This document shows positions 18,425-26,052 of a stretch of 64,000 nucleotides of DNA, piece by piece. Every line of letters begins with the position of its first letter. Position 1 is the first letter of the stretch. A program made the position numbers and the translations under genes. A model generated the notes under the pieces. It had not been told where the DNA came from. It ran no database searches and saw nothing but the letters and a program-made list of their open reading frames with translations. This DNA comes from JBCBAP01 sp038532435 (GTDB lineage: Bacteria > Pseudomonadota > Alphaproteobacteria > Rhodobacterales > Rhodobacteraceae), in assembly GCA_038532435.1 (NCBI GenBank), contig JBCBAP010000001.1:176865-240864 (forward strand). The letters run 5' to 3'.

Positions 18425-19732
18425 TCACACATCTAGCGCGTTTTGGCGCTCCCACGTGGAGAAGTGGGCCGTGTAGCTCTGCCATTCCGCGTGCTTGAGC
18501 TTAGCGAACGCGCGTGACATTTCGGGACCAATCATCTCGGTAAACACCGTGTCCGCCTCGAAAGCACGGATTGCATCAAGCAGGTTGAGCGGCAGCCGCT
18601 TGGCGTCTTTCACCGTGTGACCGTCCTTGTACATGTCGATGTCGAGCCGCGTGCCCGGAACTGCCTCCGTAGAGAGGCCGAGAAGCCCCGCGCTGATGAT
18701 CGCTGCCTGCAGGAGGTACGGGTTGGTCGCGCCGTCGGGCAGCCGCAGCTCGAAACGCCCGGGTCCCGGCACGCGCACCATGTGCGTCCGGTTGTTGCCG
18801 GACCATGTCACGGTGTTCGGTGCCCACGTGGCCCCGGACTGGGTCGCGGGGGCATTGATGCGCTTGTAGCTGTTCACGGTCGGGTTCGTGAGCGCGCACA
18901 TCGCCGTCGCGTGGGCCACGATGCCGCCGAGGAAATGGTACCCGTCCTTGGAAAGCCCGAGCGCGTCGCCGTCATCCACGAATGCGTTCGTCTCGCCCGA
19001 AAGGTCCCAGGCGGAGACGTGCGCATGACACCCGTTCCCGGTCAGGCCGGCAAACGGTTTGGGCATGAAGGTCGCGCGCAGACCATGCTTCTCCGCCACC
19101 GATTTGACCATGAACTTGAAGAAGGAGTGCTTGTCTGCCGTCGCGAGCGCATCGTCGAACTCCCAGTTCATCTCGAACTGGCCGTTCGCGTCCTCATGAT
19201 CGTTCTGGTAGGGGCCCCAGCCAAGCTCCAGCATGTAGTCGCAGATCTCGGAGATCACGTCGTAGCGCCGCATGAGCGCACCTTGATCGTAGCAGGGCTT
19301 TTCCGCAGTATCGGCGGCATCTGAGATCTCGGAACCGTTGGCGTTCAGCAGAAAGTACTCCGCCTCGATTCCGGACTTGATCCGCAACCCCTGCGCCTTT
19401 GCCTTCTCCACGAGCGACAGCAGCACGTTGCGCGGCGCTTGGCTGACGGTCTGGCCCTCCATCACCGGGTTCGCAGGGACCCAGGCGACCTCCTTCTTCC
19501 AGGGCAGTTGGATGACCGCGTCCGGATCCGGGACCGCGAGCATGTCCGCATGGGCGGGCGTCATGTCGAGCCAAGCGGCGAAGCCAGCAAACCCAGCCCC
19601 CTCACTTTGCATGTCGGCGATTGCTTCGGTCGGGACCAACTTTGCGCGCTGTGCGCCGAAGAGGTCGGTGAAGGAGATCATGAAATAGCGCACACCATGT
19701 TCGTGTGCCCAGGCTGACAGATCACGTGTCAT
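18425..19732 (-). CDS. glnT: Type III glutamine synthetase-like ligase, GlnT branch
   Basis: 435 residues with the glutamine-synthetase fold: the N-terminal beta-grasp domain contains DLFGAQRAKLVP, and catalytic motifs include GIEAEYFLL, the NDHEDANGQFEMN segment, NGCHAHVSA and FELRLPDGATNPY. Last gene of the leftward mgsA-mgsB-mgsC-glnT unit (12 bp after mgsC). The same association (glxBCD-glnT) is known in rhizobia. The family couples ATP hydrolysis to gamma-amide formation from glutamate with ammonia or an amine. It could be a second gamma-glutamylmethylamide synthetase or a true glutamine synthetase feeding Mgs; the 453-residue paralogue at 29683 looks closer to GmaS. Confidence 0.75.
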   Translation of the reverse strand: MTRDLSAWAHEHGVRYFMISFTDLFGAQRAKLVPTEAIADMQSEGAGFAGFAAWLDMTPAHADMLAVPDPDAVIQLPWKKEVAWVPANPVMEGQTVSQAPRNVLLSLVEKAKAQGLRIKSGIEAEYFLLNANGSEISDAADTAEKPCYDQGALMRRYDVISEICDYMLELGWGPYQNDHEDANGQFEMNWEFDDALATADKHSFFKFMVKSVAEKHGLRATFMPKPFAGLTGNGCHAHVSAWDLSGETNAFVDDGDALGLSKDGYHFLGGIVAHATAMCALTNPTVNSYKRINAPATQSGATWAPNTVTWSGNNRTHMVRVPGPGRFELRLPDGATNPYLLQAAIISAGLLGLSTEAVPGTRLDIDMYKDGHTVKDAKRLPLNLLDAIRAFEADTVFTEMIGPEMSRAFAKLKHAEWQSYTAHFSTWERQNALDV

Positions 19733-19744
19733 GCGATGCGCTCC

Positions 19745-21082
19745 TTAGTATTGCTGCCCCGGAATCCAGCTGGTGCCTGCAAGCGGCACGCGCGCCATTG
19801 CTGCGGCCTCAACGGTGAGGGCGCACAGGTCTTCGGGTTCGAGATTGTTGACATGGTTGTGTCCGCAGGCCCGTGCGAGCGTCTGGCATTCAAGCGTCAG
19901 CACCTTAAGATAGTTTGTCAGACGGCGTCCGCCCGCGACGGGATCGAGCCGGGCCATGAGCTCTGGATCCTGGGTGGAGATCCCCGCCGGATCGCGCCCT
20001 TCGTGCCAGTCGTCATAGGACCCGGCTGTCGTTCCGAGCTTCTGATATTCCGACTCCCAAACGGGATCATTGTCGCCAAGGGCGATGAGGGCAGCGGTCC
20101 CGATCGAGACCGCGTCCGCGCCGAGCGCGAGCGCTTTTGCAACGTCAGCCCCCGTGCGGATGCCTCCGGAAACCACAAGCTGGACCTTCCGATGCATGCC
20201 GAGGTCCTGCAGCGCCTGAACGGCCGGACGGATGCAGGCGAGCGTCGGCTGGCCGACATGTTCGATGAAGATGTCCTGGGTCGCGGCGGTCCCGCCCTGC
20301 ATGCCATCAAGGACGACCACGTCCGCCCCCGCTTTGACCGCCAGCGCGGTGTCGTAATAGGGCCGCGCGCCGCCAACCTTCACATAGATCGGCACGTTCC
20401 ACTGCGTGATCTCGCGCAGCTCCGTGATCTTGATCTCCAGATCATCGGGGCCGGTCCAGTCCGGGTGACGACAGGCGGAGCGCTGATCGACACCCTCCGG
20501 CAAATCCCGCATCTTGGCGACACGCTCGTTGATCTTCTGGCCCAGCAGCATGCCGCCGCCACCAGGCTTCGCCCCCTGACCGACGACCATTTCGATGGCG
20601 TCCGCACGGCGCAGATCGTCCGGGTTCATCCCGTAGCGGGACGGCAGATACTGATAGACGAGTTTGCTCGAATGGCCGCGCTCCTCCTCCGTCATGCCGC
20701 CGTCGCCGGTTGTTGTCGAGGTTCCCGCATCGGAGGCGCCCCGCCCCAGAGCCTCTTTCGCAGGGCCGGAGAGGGATCCGAAGCTCATGCCCGCGATCGT
20801 GATCGGGATGTCGAGCGTGATCGGCTTCTTCGCAAACCGATCACCCAGAACGACGCTTGTCCCGCAGGTCTCCCGATACCCTTCCAGCGGATAGCGCGAC
20901 ATGGACGCTCCCAGAAACAGCAGGTCGTCAAAGTGGGGCACCCGACGTTTCGCGCCACCGCCGCGGATATCGTAGATGCCCGTCGCCGCGGCCCGCCGGA
21001 TCTCCGCGTTCACCTCGGGCGAGAAGGTCCAGCTTTGCCGGGGCACGGTCCGGGGTGGTCGACGGTGAGATTCATCATTCAT
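19745..21082 (-). CDS. mgsC: N-methylglutamate synthase large subunit (FMN, glutamate-synthase-like)
   Basis: About 445 residues from the ATG at 21080-21082, 10 bp after mgsB; a longer open frame upstream overlaps mgsB and lacks a ribosome site. It is homologous to the FMN-binding synthase domain of GltB: GMSFGSLSGPAKEALGRGA, QGAKPGGGGMLLG, and VLDGMQGGTAATQD with VSGGIRTGADVAKALALGAD. Cysteines in CQTLARACG and EPEDLC near residue 410 may bind an iron-sulfur cluster. Together with MgsA and MgsB it makes N-methylglutamate from glutamate and methylamine (or gamma-glutamylmethylamide). Equivalent to rhizobial GlxD. Confidence 0.85.
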   Translation of the reverse strand: MNDESHRRPPRTVPRQSWTFSPEVNAEIRRAAATGIYDIRGGGAKRRVPHFDDLLFLGASMSRYPLEGYRETCGTSVVLGDRFAKKPITLDIPITIAGMSFGSLSGPAKEALGRGASDAGTSTTTGDGGMTEEERGHSSKLVYQYLPSRYGMNPDDLRRADAIEMVVGQGAKPGGGGMLLGQKINERVAKMRDLPEGVDQRSACRHPDWTGPDDLEIKITELREITQWNVPIYVKVGGARPYYDTALAVKAGADVVVLDGMQGGTAATQDIFIEHVGQPTLACIRPAVQALQDLGMHRKVQLVVSGGIRTGADVAKALALGADAVSIGTAALIALGDNDPVWESEYQKLGTTAGSYDDWHEGRDPAGISTQDPELMARLDPVAGGRRLTNYLKVLTLECQTLARACGHNHVNNLEPEDLCALTVEAAAMARVPLAGTSWIPGQQY

Positions 21083-21092
21083 CCTGCAAACC

Positions 21093-21776
21093 TCAGTACT
21101 GGGACGCGTTGTCGAGGTCGAAATGGTAGAGCTTTCGGGCGGAGCCGTAGCGCCGGAATGAGGTCGGCTCCGCATCCGTCTCCGCGCGGTCGAGGAGCTC
21201 CGTGAGGATCTCAAGATGCTCGGGCCGCATCTCTTTTTCCACGCAGTCTGCGCCGAGTGATTTTACCGCCCCCCGAACGAAGATGTTCGCCTCGTAAAGG
21301 CTGTCGCCGAGGGCATCGCCCGCATCCCCCAGCACCACCAGATTACCCTTCTGGGCCATGAACGCCGACATATGGCCGATGGTGCCGTGGACGACGATGT
21401 CGATCCCTTTCATCGAGATGCCGCAGCGCGATGACGCGTTGCCCTTCACAACGAGAAGGCCTCCACGCCCTGTAGCACCTGCATACTGGCTCGCGTCGCC
21501 TTCGATCACCATGGTGCCGGACATCATGTTTTCAGCGACGCCGGGGCCCGCATTCCCCTTGACGATGATCTTGGCCTGTTTGTTCATCCCGCCGCAATAA
21601 TAGCCGGTCGAGCCGTTGATTGAGACCTCGATGGGTGCGTCCAGCCCGACAGCGAGGGCATGGCTCCCGCGCGGGTTCAGAACTTCCCACATCGTTTGGT
21701 TGGTGTCGGGCGTCTGGGACTGCAGCAAACCGTTCAGATCGCGCAGGGTTACCTCTGCCAGGTCAATCGTTTGCAT
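21093..21776 (-). CDS. mgsB: N-methylglutamate synthase GXGXG-domain subunit
   Basis: A 227-residue right-handed beta-helix protein with repeated Gly motifs (GVAENMMSGTMVIEGDASQ, GRGGLLVVKGNAS), homologous to the C-terminal GXGXG domain of glutamate synthase. ATG at 21774-21776. It is 3 bp after mgsA, so both are co-translated. Structural subunit of the MgsABC complex in methylamine assimilation; equivalent to GlxC. Confidence 0.87.
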   Translation of the reverse strand: MQTIDLAEVTLRDLNGLLQSQTPDTNQTMWEVLNPRGSHALAVGLDAPIEVSINGSTGYYCGGMNKQAKIIVKGNAGPGVAENMMSGTMVIEGDASQYAGATGRGGLLVVKGNASSRCGISMKGIDIVVHGTIGHMSAFMAQKGNLVVLGDAGDALGDSLYEANIFVRGAVKSLGADCVEKEMRPEHLEILTELLDRAETDAEPTSFRRYGSARKLYHFDLDNASQY

Positions 21777-21779
21777 CTG

Positions 21780-22676
21780 TCATCGTTCCCAAAAGTAGAC
21801 GGTCGCCGGTTCGGGCTCCCAGATCTTCGCGTCACCGATCCTCGGAAGGTTCACGAGCGCCCGATACTCGGACCCGAACGCGACATACTGGTCCGTCTCG
21901 GCCAGCACGGCAGGCTTGCACGCGATCGGGTCGCGCAGGACGCCAAATCCATCTTTCGTGCCGACGACGAAGGTGAAGAAGCCGTCCAGATCGCCTAGCC
22001 CGGATTCAAGTGCTTCGCCCAGATTGGCCCCGTTCTGCATCTGCCATGTGAGGTACGCGGCTGCGACCTCGCTGTCATTTTCAGTCTCCAGCGTGATGCC
22101 GTTGTGGGTCAGCACGCGGCGCAGATTGTTGTGGTTCGACAGGGAGCCATTGTGCACGAGGCATTGATCGGCACCTGTCGAGAAGGGATGCGCCCCGTTG
22201 GTCGTGACGGCGGATTCCGTCGCCATGCGTGTGTGCCCGATGCCGTGGGTGCCCGCCATCTGCCTAATCCCGAACCGGGACACGACGTCTTTTGGAAGGC
22301 CGACCTCCTTGAAGATCTCCATCGACTGTCCGCGGCTCATGGTGGTCAGGTGCGGAAACTCCGCTGCGACCAGATCCTCGAAGGCGTCCAGCTCCTCCGC
22401 CGGGATCGTGTAGATCGCATGGGTGCTTTTGAGCTCGACGGAGAAGACGTCGCCGATCAATCCCGTCAACGCGGCCGACAGAGTGTCAAAGTCCGCGTCG
22501 GGATCTTCCGACTGCAGCGATATCTTGATGTGGCTGTCGCTGCCCGCGCCGTAAACGGCGATACCGGCGGAGTCCGGCCCCCGGTCGGTCATCGTGACCA
22601 GCATTTGACTCAGCATACCCCCAAGTTCGGGTTCTAATGCCTTGTCTTTCAGGAACAATCCCACAATTCCGCACAT
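21780..22676 (-). CDS. mgsA: N-methylglutamate synthase class II amidotransferase subunit
   Basis: 298 residues. The N-terminal nucleophile Cys2 (MCGIVGLFLKD) marks the class II glutamine amidotransferase fold, with GIGHTRMATESAV and THGIGH also typical. It hydrolyses the gamma-amide of glutamine or of gamma-glutamylmethylamide and passes the amine to MgsC. First gene of mgsABC-glnT. The 85-bp gap upstream carries the terminator of the cupin regulator and a possible minus-strand promoter. Confidence 0.88.
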   Translation of the reverse strand: MCGIVGLFLKDKALEPELGGMLSQMLVTMTDRGPDSAGIAVYGAGSDSHIKISLQSEDPDADFDTLSAALTGLIGDVFSVELKSTHAIYTIPAEELDAFEDLVAAEFPHLTTMSRGQSMEIFKEVGLPKDVVSRFGIRQMAGTHGIGHTRMATESAVTTNGAHPFSTGADQCLVHNGSLSNHNNLRRVLTHNGITLETENDSEVAAAYLTWQMQNGANLGEALESGLGDLDGFFTFVVGTKDGFGVLRDPIACKPAVLAETDQYVAFGSEYRALVNLPRIGDAKIWEPEPATVYFWER

Positions 22677-22718
22677 TCACAATGCTCCGTCCCATAGACT
22701 CGTTATAGCAACCTACAG

Positions 22719-22749
22719 GAAAAAAAATTTCTTGCCAGTTATAGCTGGC
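22719..22749 (-). terminator. Rho-independent terminator of the cupin-XRE regulator gene
   Basis: GCCAG and CTGGC (22734-22738, 22745-22749) form a stem with a 6-base loop. On the minus strand it is followed by AAGAAA and a run of eight T (22719-22727 as A). It follows the regulator stop by 12 bp. Confidence 0.7.
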
Positions 22750-22761
22750 TGTTGGAGCAGA

Positions 22762-23385
22762 TTATTGCGGGTAGCAGATGATGCTCAGAAATCGGGCGGG
22801 CAAGGCCACGAGCGCATCCGGTCCATGGGGAGAATCCGCATCGAACAGCAGGGCGTCCCCGGGTTCGAGGTCGTAGGTCCGATCTCCGTGCCGGTAAACC
22901 ACCTTTCCCTCAAGCATGTAGAGAAGCTCGATCCCGTCATGCTGGAAGGTCGGGAAGACGTCCGATTTGTCGGTCAGGCTGATCAGATAGGGCTCCATGA
23001 TCACGCCAGACGCGTTCGATCCCAGGTGCCCGAGCAAATTGTACTGATGACCTGCACGGGTTCCCGCTCGCTCCGTCTCCACCCCGGTTCCGCTCTTGAC
23101 GTGAACGGCCTCGCGCGCCTCTTCGTAGCGGCGAAAGAGGGAGGTGATCGGCACGCTCAGGGCAGTGGCGATGGATTGCAACGTGGTCAGGGAGGCGGAG
23201 GTGTTGCCGTTCTCGATCTTCGACAGCATCCCGATGGAAAGCCCGGTTTTGCCTGCCAGATCCGCAACCGTCAGGTTCTGCTGCCGACGGTACGAGCGCA
23301 CCTCGCGCCCAATCGCAACTTCAAGGTTCTTTTCGCCAGCATCCACGACCCGGTGCGGGTCTTGCTTAAGAGACGTGCGTGCCAC
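22762..23385 (-). CDS. XRE-family regulator with C-terminal cupin
   Basis: 207 residues. A helix-turn-helix lies at ~25-82 (VADLAGKTGLSIGMLSKIENGN), followed by a cupin at ~120-200 (ELLYMLEGKVVYRHG, LEPGDALLFDADSPHGP). This class usually senses amino acids or amines and controls neighbouring catabolic genes. GTG start at 23383-23385. Placed between mgsA and the GlxA-type regulator, it is a likely regulator of the methylamine genes; the ligand is unknown. Confidence 0.85.
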   Translation of the reverse strand: MARTSLKQDPHRVVDAGEKNLEVAIGREVRSYRRQQNLTVADLAGKTGLSIGMLSKIENGNTSASLTTLQSIATALSVPITSLFRRYEEAREAVHVKSGTGVETERAGTRAGHQYNLLGHLGSNASGVIMEPYLISLTDKSDVFPTFQHDGIELLYMLEGKVVYRHGDRTYDLEPGDALLFDADSPHGPDALVALPARFLSIICYPQ

Positions 23386-23455
23386 TCGATCAAGGTACCG
23401 ATATAGGAAAATCTGCGGTCAACGTCGCACACTGCGTTGGAAATGTCATACGGAT

Positions 23456-24481
23456 TTAATCATCCTCTGAAGCGTCACGGAATGAGCCTTCGATACGCGC
23501 TGCGGAGGGACGCTCCCCGAAGGCATGCAGATACTGGTTCGAGAGATGCCCGGCGGAGTGGAACCCTGTCGCGTCCGCGATCTCGGCCACGGTCATCCGG
23601 GTGGTCAAGACCAGCTTGCGGGCCGCATCGAGGCGAAGTTGCCGGTAGAACGCCATGGGTGATGTCCCGAACCTCTCCGTAAAGAGCCGCGTCAGCTGCC
23701 GGGGCGACACGCCGGAAATGAGACCAAGCTGCGCCAACGACAGGGGATCCGACAGATGGTCCTCCATCACAGCGATGGCATCCTGCAGCGCGGGCGGCGC
23801 GCCCTCCAGATCATCGGCAAACTGATCCCGCTGTCGGGCGGTCGCGGCACGTACGTCCGTGTGCAGAAACCAGTCGCTCACCTCGCGGGCGAAGGCGCTG
23901 CCGTGTCGCCGTGCGATAATCGCATGCATCAGGTCAAGCGGCGCATTTCCGCCGCCACAGGTGACCCGGTCCCGATCCATCACGTAAAGACGCCGCTTCA
24001 CGGTTATGGTGGGGTAGCGGCGGACCAGCTCCTCCGCATGGTCCCAGTGAACTGTGAAGCGGCGCCCGGTCATGAGCCCCGCTTGCGTCAGGATAACCGG
24101 TCCGCCCGAAACGCCGCCGAGGGTGGGCACGCTTGCAGAGAGCGTCCGCAGCCAAGCAAGTGCCGCCTGATCGTCGAAGGCGAACGGATCGCCCCCCGCG
24201 ATGACGAGGAACAGGTCCAGCGGCGGCGTTTCACCGACGGCGTGGGAACCAGGTAGAAGCGCACCGCTGGAACTTTCCGCACCGTGTCCGTCCGCAAAGA
24301 CCACTGTTTCGAAGAGCGGCATGTCGGCCAGATGATTGGCGGCGCGCAGCGGTTCAAAGACGGAGGCACAGGACATCATCGCGTAGCCGGGAACCGGCCA
24401 GAGGCCAATGCGAAAGGAGGCGGCGTGATTTTGTATGCTACTGGCCATCATATGCATATGACGCGGTATCGCTTCCGGCAT
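23456..24481 (-). CDS. GlxA-family AraC-type transcriptional regulator
   Basis: 341 residues. The N-terminal DJ-1/PfpI-like domain (~22-195) has GGVSGGPVILTQAGLM. The C-terminal AraC double helix-turn-helix (~235-330) has SLAQLGLISGVSPRQLTRLF and TVAEIADATGFHSAGHLSNQY. GlxA-type regulators in proteobacteria often control betaine, carnitine or methylamine catabolism. Divergent from mgdA. The annotated ATG at 24481 leaves only 31 bp to mgdA; an internal ATG at 24446-24448 would leave 64 bp for the promoters and is a reasonable alternative. Confidence 0.87.
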   Translation of the reverse strand: MPEAIPRHMHMMASSIQNHAASFRIGLWPVPGYAMMSCASVFEPLRAANHLADMPLFETVVFADGHGAESSSGALLPGSHAVGETPPLDLFLVIAGGDPFAFDDQAALAWLRTLSASVPTLGGVSGGPVILTQAGLMTGRRFTVHWDHAEELVRRYPTITVKRRLYVMDRDRVTCGGGNAPLDLMHAIIARRHGSAFAREVSDWFLHTDVRAATARQRDQFADDLEGAPPALQDAIAVMEDHLSDPLSLAQLGLISGVSPRQLTRLFTERFGTSPMAFYRQLRLDAARKLVLTTRMTVAEIADATGFHSAGHLSNQYLHAFGERPSAARIEGSFRDASEDD

Positions 24482-24512
24482 AGTGGCGCAAGGTCAAAGC
24501 TCAGGTGCCCGC

Positions 24513-25760
24513 ATGTACTCAGCCCTCAAGGTCCTCAAGGAAGGACTGACCGGCAACCGGGGATGGACGCCCGCGTGGCGCAAACCGGATCCAAAGCCGG
24601 ACTATGATGTCATCATTGTCGGCGGCGGTGGCCACGGGCTGGCGACGGCCTACTACCTCGCCAAGGAGTTTGGCGTGACCAACGTTGCCGTGCTCGAAAA
24701 GGGGTGGCTTGGGTCGGGCAATATCGGGCGCAATACCACGATCATCCGGTCGAACTACCTGCTGGAGGGCAATCAGCCGTTCTACGAGTTCTCCCTGAAA
24801 CTGTGGGAGGGGCTTGAGCAGGACTTCAACTACAACGCGATGGTCAGCCAGCGCGGGATCCTCAACATCATCCATTCGGATGCCCAACGGGACGCGTTCG
24901 TCCGGCGCGGAAACGCCATGCGGATGTCGGGTGCAGATGCCGAGATCCTCGATGCGGCGGCGATCAGGGAGATGTGCCCTTACCTCGACTATGAAAATGC
25001 GCGCTTTCCGATTCAGGGTGCGATTTGGCAGCCCCGAGGCGGTACGGTTCGCCACGACGCGGTTGCGTGGGGGTATGCCAGAGGCGCTGACCAGCGCGGC
25101 GTCGACGTGATCGAGAACTGCGAAGTGATCGGCTTCCTGATGGAAAACGGACGATGCAAAGGCGTCGAGACGAGCCGCGGCACGATCAAGTCAGGCAAGA
25201 CCGCGGTCTGCGTCGCCGGTGCGTCGAGCCGCGTGATGGGCCTTGCCGGCATGCGTTTGCCGATCGAAAGCCACGTCCTGCAGGCCTTCGTTTCCGAGGG
25301 TCTAAAACCCATCCTTCCCGGCGTGATCACCTTCGGAGCAGGCCATTTCTACGTGAGCCAGTCGGACAAGGGCGGCCTCGTCTTCGGCGGCGATATCGAC
25401 GGCTATAACTCCTATGCGCAGCGCGGGAATCTGCCGGTGCTCCACGATGTCTGCGAAGGCGGTATGGCGCTGATGCCGATGATCGGTCGCGCACGCCTTT
25501 TGCGCATGTGGGGGGGGATCATGGACATGTCGATGGACGGTTCCCCCTTCATCGACCGGACTGGGACCGACGGGCTCTATTTCAACGGTGGCTGGTGCTA
25601 CGGCGGCTTCAAGGCGACGCCTGCGAGCGGCTTCTGCTACGCCCATCTGATCGCAACAGACCGCCCCCACAACGTGGCGCGGCACTACCGGCTCGACCGG
25701 TTCATGCGTGGCGCAATGATCGATGAAAAAGGGCAGGGCGCCCAACCGAACCTGCATTGA
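24513..25760 (+). CDS. mgdA: N-methylglutamate dehydrogenase subunit A (sarcosine-oxidase beta-like)
   Basis: About 415 residues from the ATG at 24513; a GTG 30 bp upstream would give an atypical extension. It has the FAD-binding motif VIIVGGGGHGLATAYYLA (~33-50) and GGTVRHDAVAWG near 177-188, whose His181 aligns with the residue that binds FMN covalently in heterotetrameric sarcosine oxidase beta. Family members oxidise secondary N-methyl amines. The neighbouring mgs genes argue for N-methylglutamate rather than sarcosine as substrate, releasing glutamate and one-carbon units to folate. First gene of mgdABCD. Confidence 0.87.
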   Translation: MYSALKVLKEGLTGNRGWTPAWRKPDPKPDYDVIIVGGGGHGLATAYYLAKEFGVTNVAVLEKGWLGSGNIGRNTTIIRSNYLLEGNQPFYEFSLKLWEGLEQDFNYNAMVSQRGILNIIHSDAQRDAFVRRGNAMRMSGADAEILDAAAIREMCPYLDYENARFPIQGAIWQPRGGTVRHDAVAWGYARGADQRGVDVIENCEVIGFLMENGRCKGVETSRGTIKSGKTAVCVAGASSRVMGLAGMRLPIESHVLQAFVSEGLKPILPGVITFGAGHFYVSQSDKGGLVFGGDIDGYNSYAQRGNLPVLHDVCEGGMALMPMIGRARLLRMWGGIMDMSMDGSPFIDRTGTDGLYFNGGWCYGGFKATPASGFCYAHLIATDRPHNVARHYRLDRFMRGAMIDEKGQGAQPNLH

Positions 25761-25767
25761 GGCCAGC

Positions 25768-26052
25768 ATGATCATCAACCATCCAAGGCTGGGCCCGCGG
25801 GACAGCGCCGAGTTTGTCTACAAAGGGTGCGCCAGCCTCTTGGACCGACCCGACGGGCTGACCGCGTCTCTTGAGGAGATGCACGACTACGCCTACCTGC
25901 GCGACAATCCGGCGGGCGCGCATCGGGAGCTTTGGTACCACGAACAGGGCGACCGCTCATGGCTTATCGTCACTAGGGACACTACCACCCACGACATCCT
26001 GCACGTTGAGCTGGCCCGCCCCACCGGTCAGGATCGGGCGGATCAGATATGA
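25768..26052 (+). CDS. mgdB: N-methylglutamate dehydrogenase subunit B (sarcosine-oxidase delta-like)
   Basis: 94 residues from the ATG at 25768; the frame opens further upstream inside mgdA but that is not used. It matches the delta subunit: GPRDSAEFVYKG, then LWYHEQGDRSWLIVTRDTTTHDI. In sarcosine oxidase this small subunit holds zinc through Cys6, Cys9, His59 and Cys63. Here the positions read His5, Leu8, His58 and Asp62, so only the histidine remains. It is overlapped by mgdC (ATGA). Role: structural subunit of MgdABCD. Confidence 0.87.
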   Translation: MIINHPRLGPRDSAEFVYKGCASLLDRPDGLTASLEEMHDYAYLRDNPAGAHRELWYHEQGDRSWLIVTRDTTTHDILHVELARPTGQDRADQI

